DNA of 64,000 nucleotides from assembly GCA_027483535.1 (NCBI GenBank), contig JAIXUN010000002.1, forward strand, positions 558,001 through 622,000. Direction: 5' to 3'. The translations under genes were made by a program, and so were the position numbers. The first letter of the stretch is position 1, and every line of letters begins with the position of its first letter. The stretch comes from a bacterium. Its GTDB lineage: Bacteria; Armatimonadota; Fimbriimonadia; Fimbriimonadales; Fimbriimonadaceae. Positions 63,253-64,000 of the stretch are shown here, piece by piece. The notes under the pieces were generated by a model. That model was not told where the DNA came from, searched no databases, and worked only from the letters and a program-made list of their open reading frames with translations.

Positions 63253-63378
63253 ATCCCGACAATCCTCAAAGCTAAAGAATGTTGAGAGATTTTTGGAACC
63301 GGTAAAAGCCTCGTAAAGTCGAATAAATCGAAAGCACAACAAACGAGAGTTAGTTTTCTTTCCTCCTCCCTCCCCCAA

Positions 63379-63417
63379 GCCCCGCGCCTTTCCCCAAGGC
63401 CGGGGCCCTTAATTTTT
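63379..63417 (+). terminator. Intrinsic terminator after ribD
   Basis: GCCCCG(C)GCCTT at 63379-63390 pairs with AAGGCCGGGGC at 63396-63406 with one bulged C and a 5-base loop, followed by CCCTTAA and five T (63413-63417). It ends the aroK-ribD operon before the convergent pdxT. Confidence 0.75.
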
Positions 63418-63435
63418 GGCTAGCGATTTTTCGCT

Positions 63436-64000
63436 TTACAGGTCCAAAAACGCTTCGTGGAATCGAACGTCTTCGGTTAACTCGGGGTGGAACGACGTGC
63501 CTAGAAGTCGCCCTTGTCGGACCGCGACAACCTTCTCTTCGTAGTGAGAGATCGCCTCAACCCCTTCGCCCAGACGAGTCACGATCGGGGCGCGGATGAA
63601 CACGCCCATCGAGGCGAAATCCTCGGAGCCATCCTTGAGCGACTTCACCGAGACTTCGTCCTCAAAAGAGTGAACTTGGGCTCCAAAAGCGTTGCGGCGA
63701 ACGGTGACGTCCAGGATTCCCAGCGAGTATTGATCCGGGCGACCCTCGATCTCCTTCGCCATCAGAATCATGCCCATGCAGGTCCCCCAAACGGGCATCC
63801 CCTCCGAGGCGGCCTGGCGAAGAGCGTCGCCGAGCCCGAACCGTTGCATCAACAACCCAACCGTGGTCGATTCGCCCCCGGGAAGGATCACGCGCTCGAC
63901 GCTTGCGAGCTCTTCCGGAGTTCGGACTTCGGTGAGATTCAGTCCCTCTCGTCCGGTGGCGCGAAGAGAATTTAGATGCTTCTCAAAGTCGCCTTGCACC
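63436..64000 (-). CDS. pdxT: Pyridoxal 5'-phosphate synthase glutaminase subunit (5' end beyond window)
   Basis: This is the glutaminase that supplies ammonia to PdxS for PLP synthesis. At least 188 residues are visible. The N-terminal 5-10 residues are missing because the gene runs off the window; the first readable residues, VQGDFEKHL, correspond to the family's (V)QG.(F/V).EH segment near residue 9. Key motifs: LPGGESTTVGLLMQRFG (phosphate/glutamine-binding loop), WGTCMGMILMA with the nucleophile Cys, and FHPELTED with the His and Glu of the triad. No pdxS is visible; it may lie just beyond the window edge. Confidence 0.95.
   Translation of the reverse strand, partial: VQGDFEKHLNSLRATGREGLNLTEVRTPEELASVERVILPGGESTTVGLLMQRFGLGDALRQAASEGMPVWGTCMGMILMAKEIEGRPDQYSLGILDVTVRRNAFGAQVHSFEDEVSVKSLKDGSEDFASMGVFIRAPIVTRLGEGVEAISHYEEKVVAVRQGRLLGTSFHPELTEDVRFHEAFLDL

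Overview
The window looks like a chromosomal segment of a free-living, moderately high-GC diderm bacterium that builds type IV pili. The GC content, the frequent GTG and TTG starts, the tightly overlapping operons, and the T4P operons carrying very large PQQ/golvesin-type secreted proteins would fit an Armatimonadota (Fimbriimonas-like) genome. That placement is inference; no rRNA or other phylogenetic marker is present. I see no mobile element, CRISPR array, tRNA or rRNA.

Layout. 1-7890 (+): the 3' end of asnS, an MsbA-type exporter, a lone ABC ATPase, a small membrane-anchored protein on the minus strand, a GT4 glycosyltransferase, a Trm112-like protein, aroQ, an M24 aminopeptidase, and an aberrant ABC ATPase with a palindrome-containing insertion. 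7898-22956 (-): a long collinear block encoding a nitroreductase, a CrcB fluoride channel, a secreted amidotransferase-fold protein, two ABC-2 type membrane proteins with their ATPase, a coiled-coil membrane protein, a MoxR AAA+ ATPase, a DUF58 protein, and two large vWA membrane proteins. This is a MoxR/Bat-type chaperone system joined to an ABC exporter. 23283-23804 (+): a GNAT acetyltransferase.

24081-57439 (+) is a type IV pilus locus of about 33 kb. It has three parts: the motor and inner-membrane platform (pilB, pilT, pilC, pilD); an array of pilin-like proteins, three with class III prepilin N-termini and one PilX-like (313, about 684, 801 and 1109 aa), followed by two giant secreted beta-propeller proteins (1683 and 2428 aa); and, after a strong terminator and a good sigma70 promoter, the alignment and secretin complex pilM-N-O-P, a short secretin-like protein with a Gly/Met repeat tail, and the secretin pilQ. 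The oversized pilins and the two giants are plausibly co-assembled as a pilus-tip or surface complex replacing PilY1; this is the most interesting system in the window. Several pilus proteins (PilT, PilN, PilO, PilP, the short secretin-like protein, PilQ) carry Gly/Pro/Met-rich low-complexity tails or linkers.

57499-63252 (+) is a seven-gene, translationally coupled operon: aroK, aroB, a small membrane protein, a PASTA protein whose kinase domain lacks most catalytic motifs (a pseudokinase), rpe, another small membrane protein, and ribD. The window ends with the convergent, 5'-truncated pdxT (-). aroQ, aroK and aroB belong to the shikimate pathway, rpe to the pentose phosphate pathway, ribD to riboflavin synthesis and pdxT to PLP synthesis.
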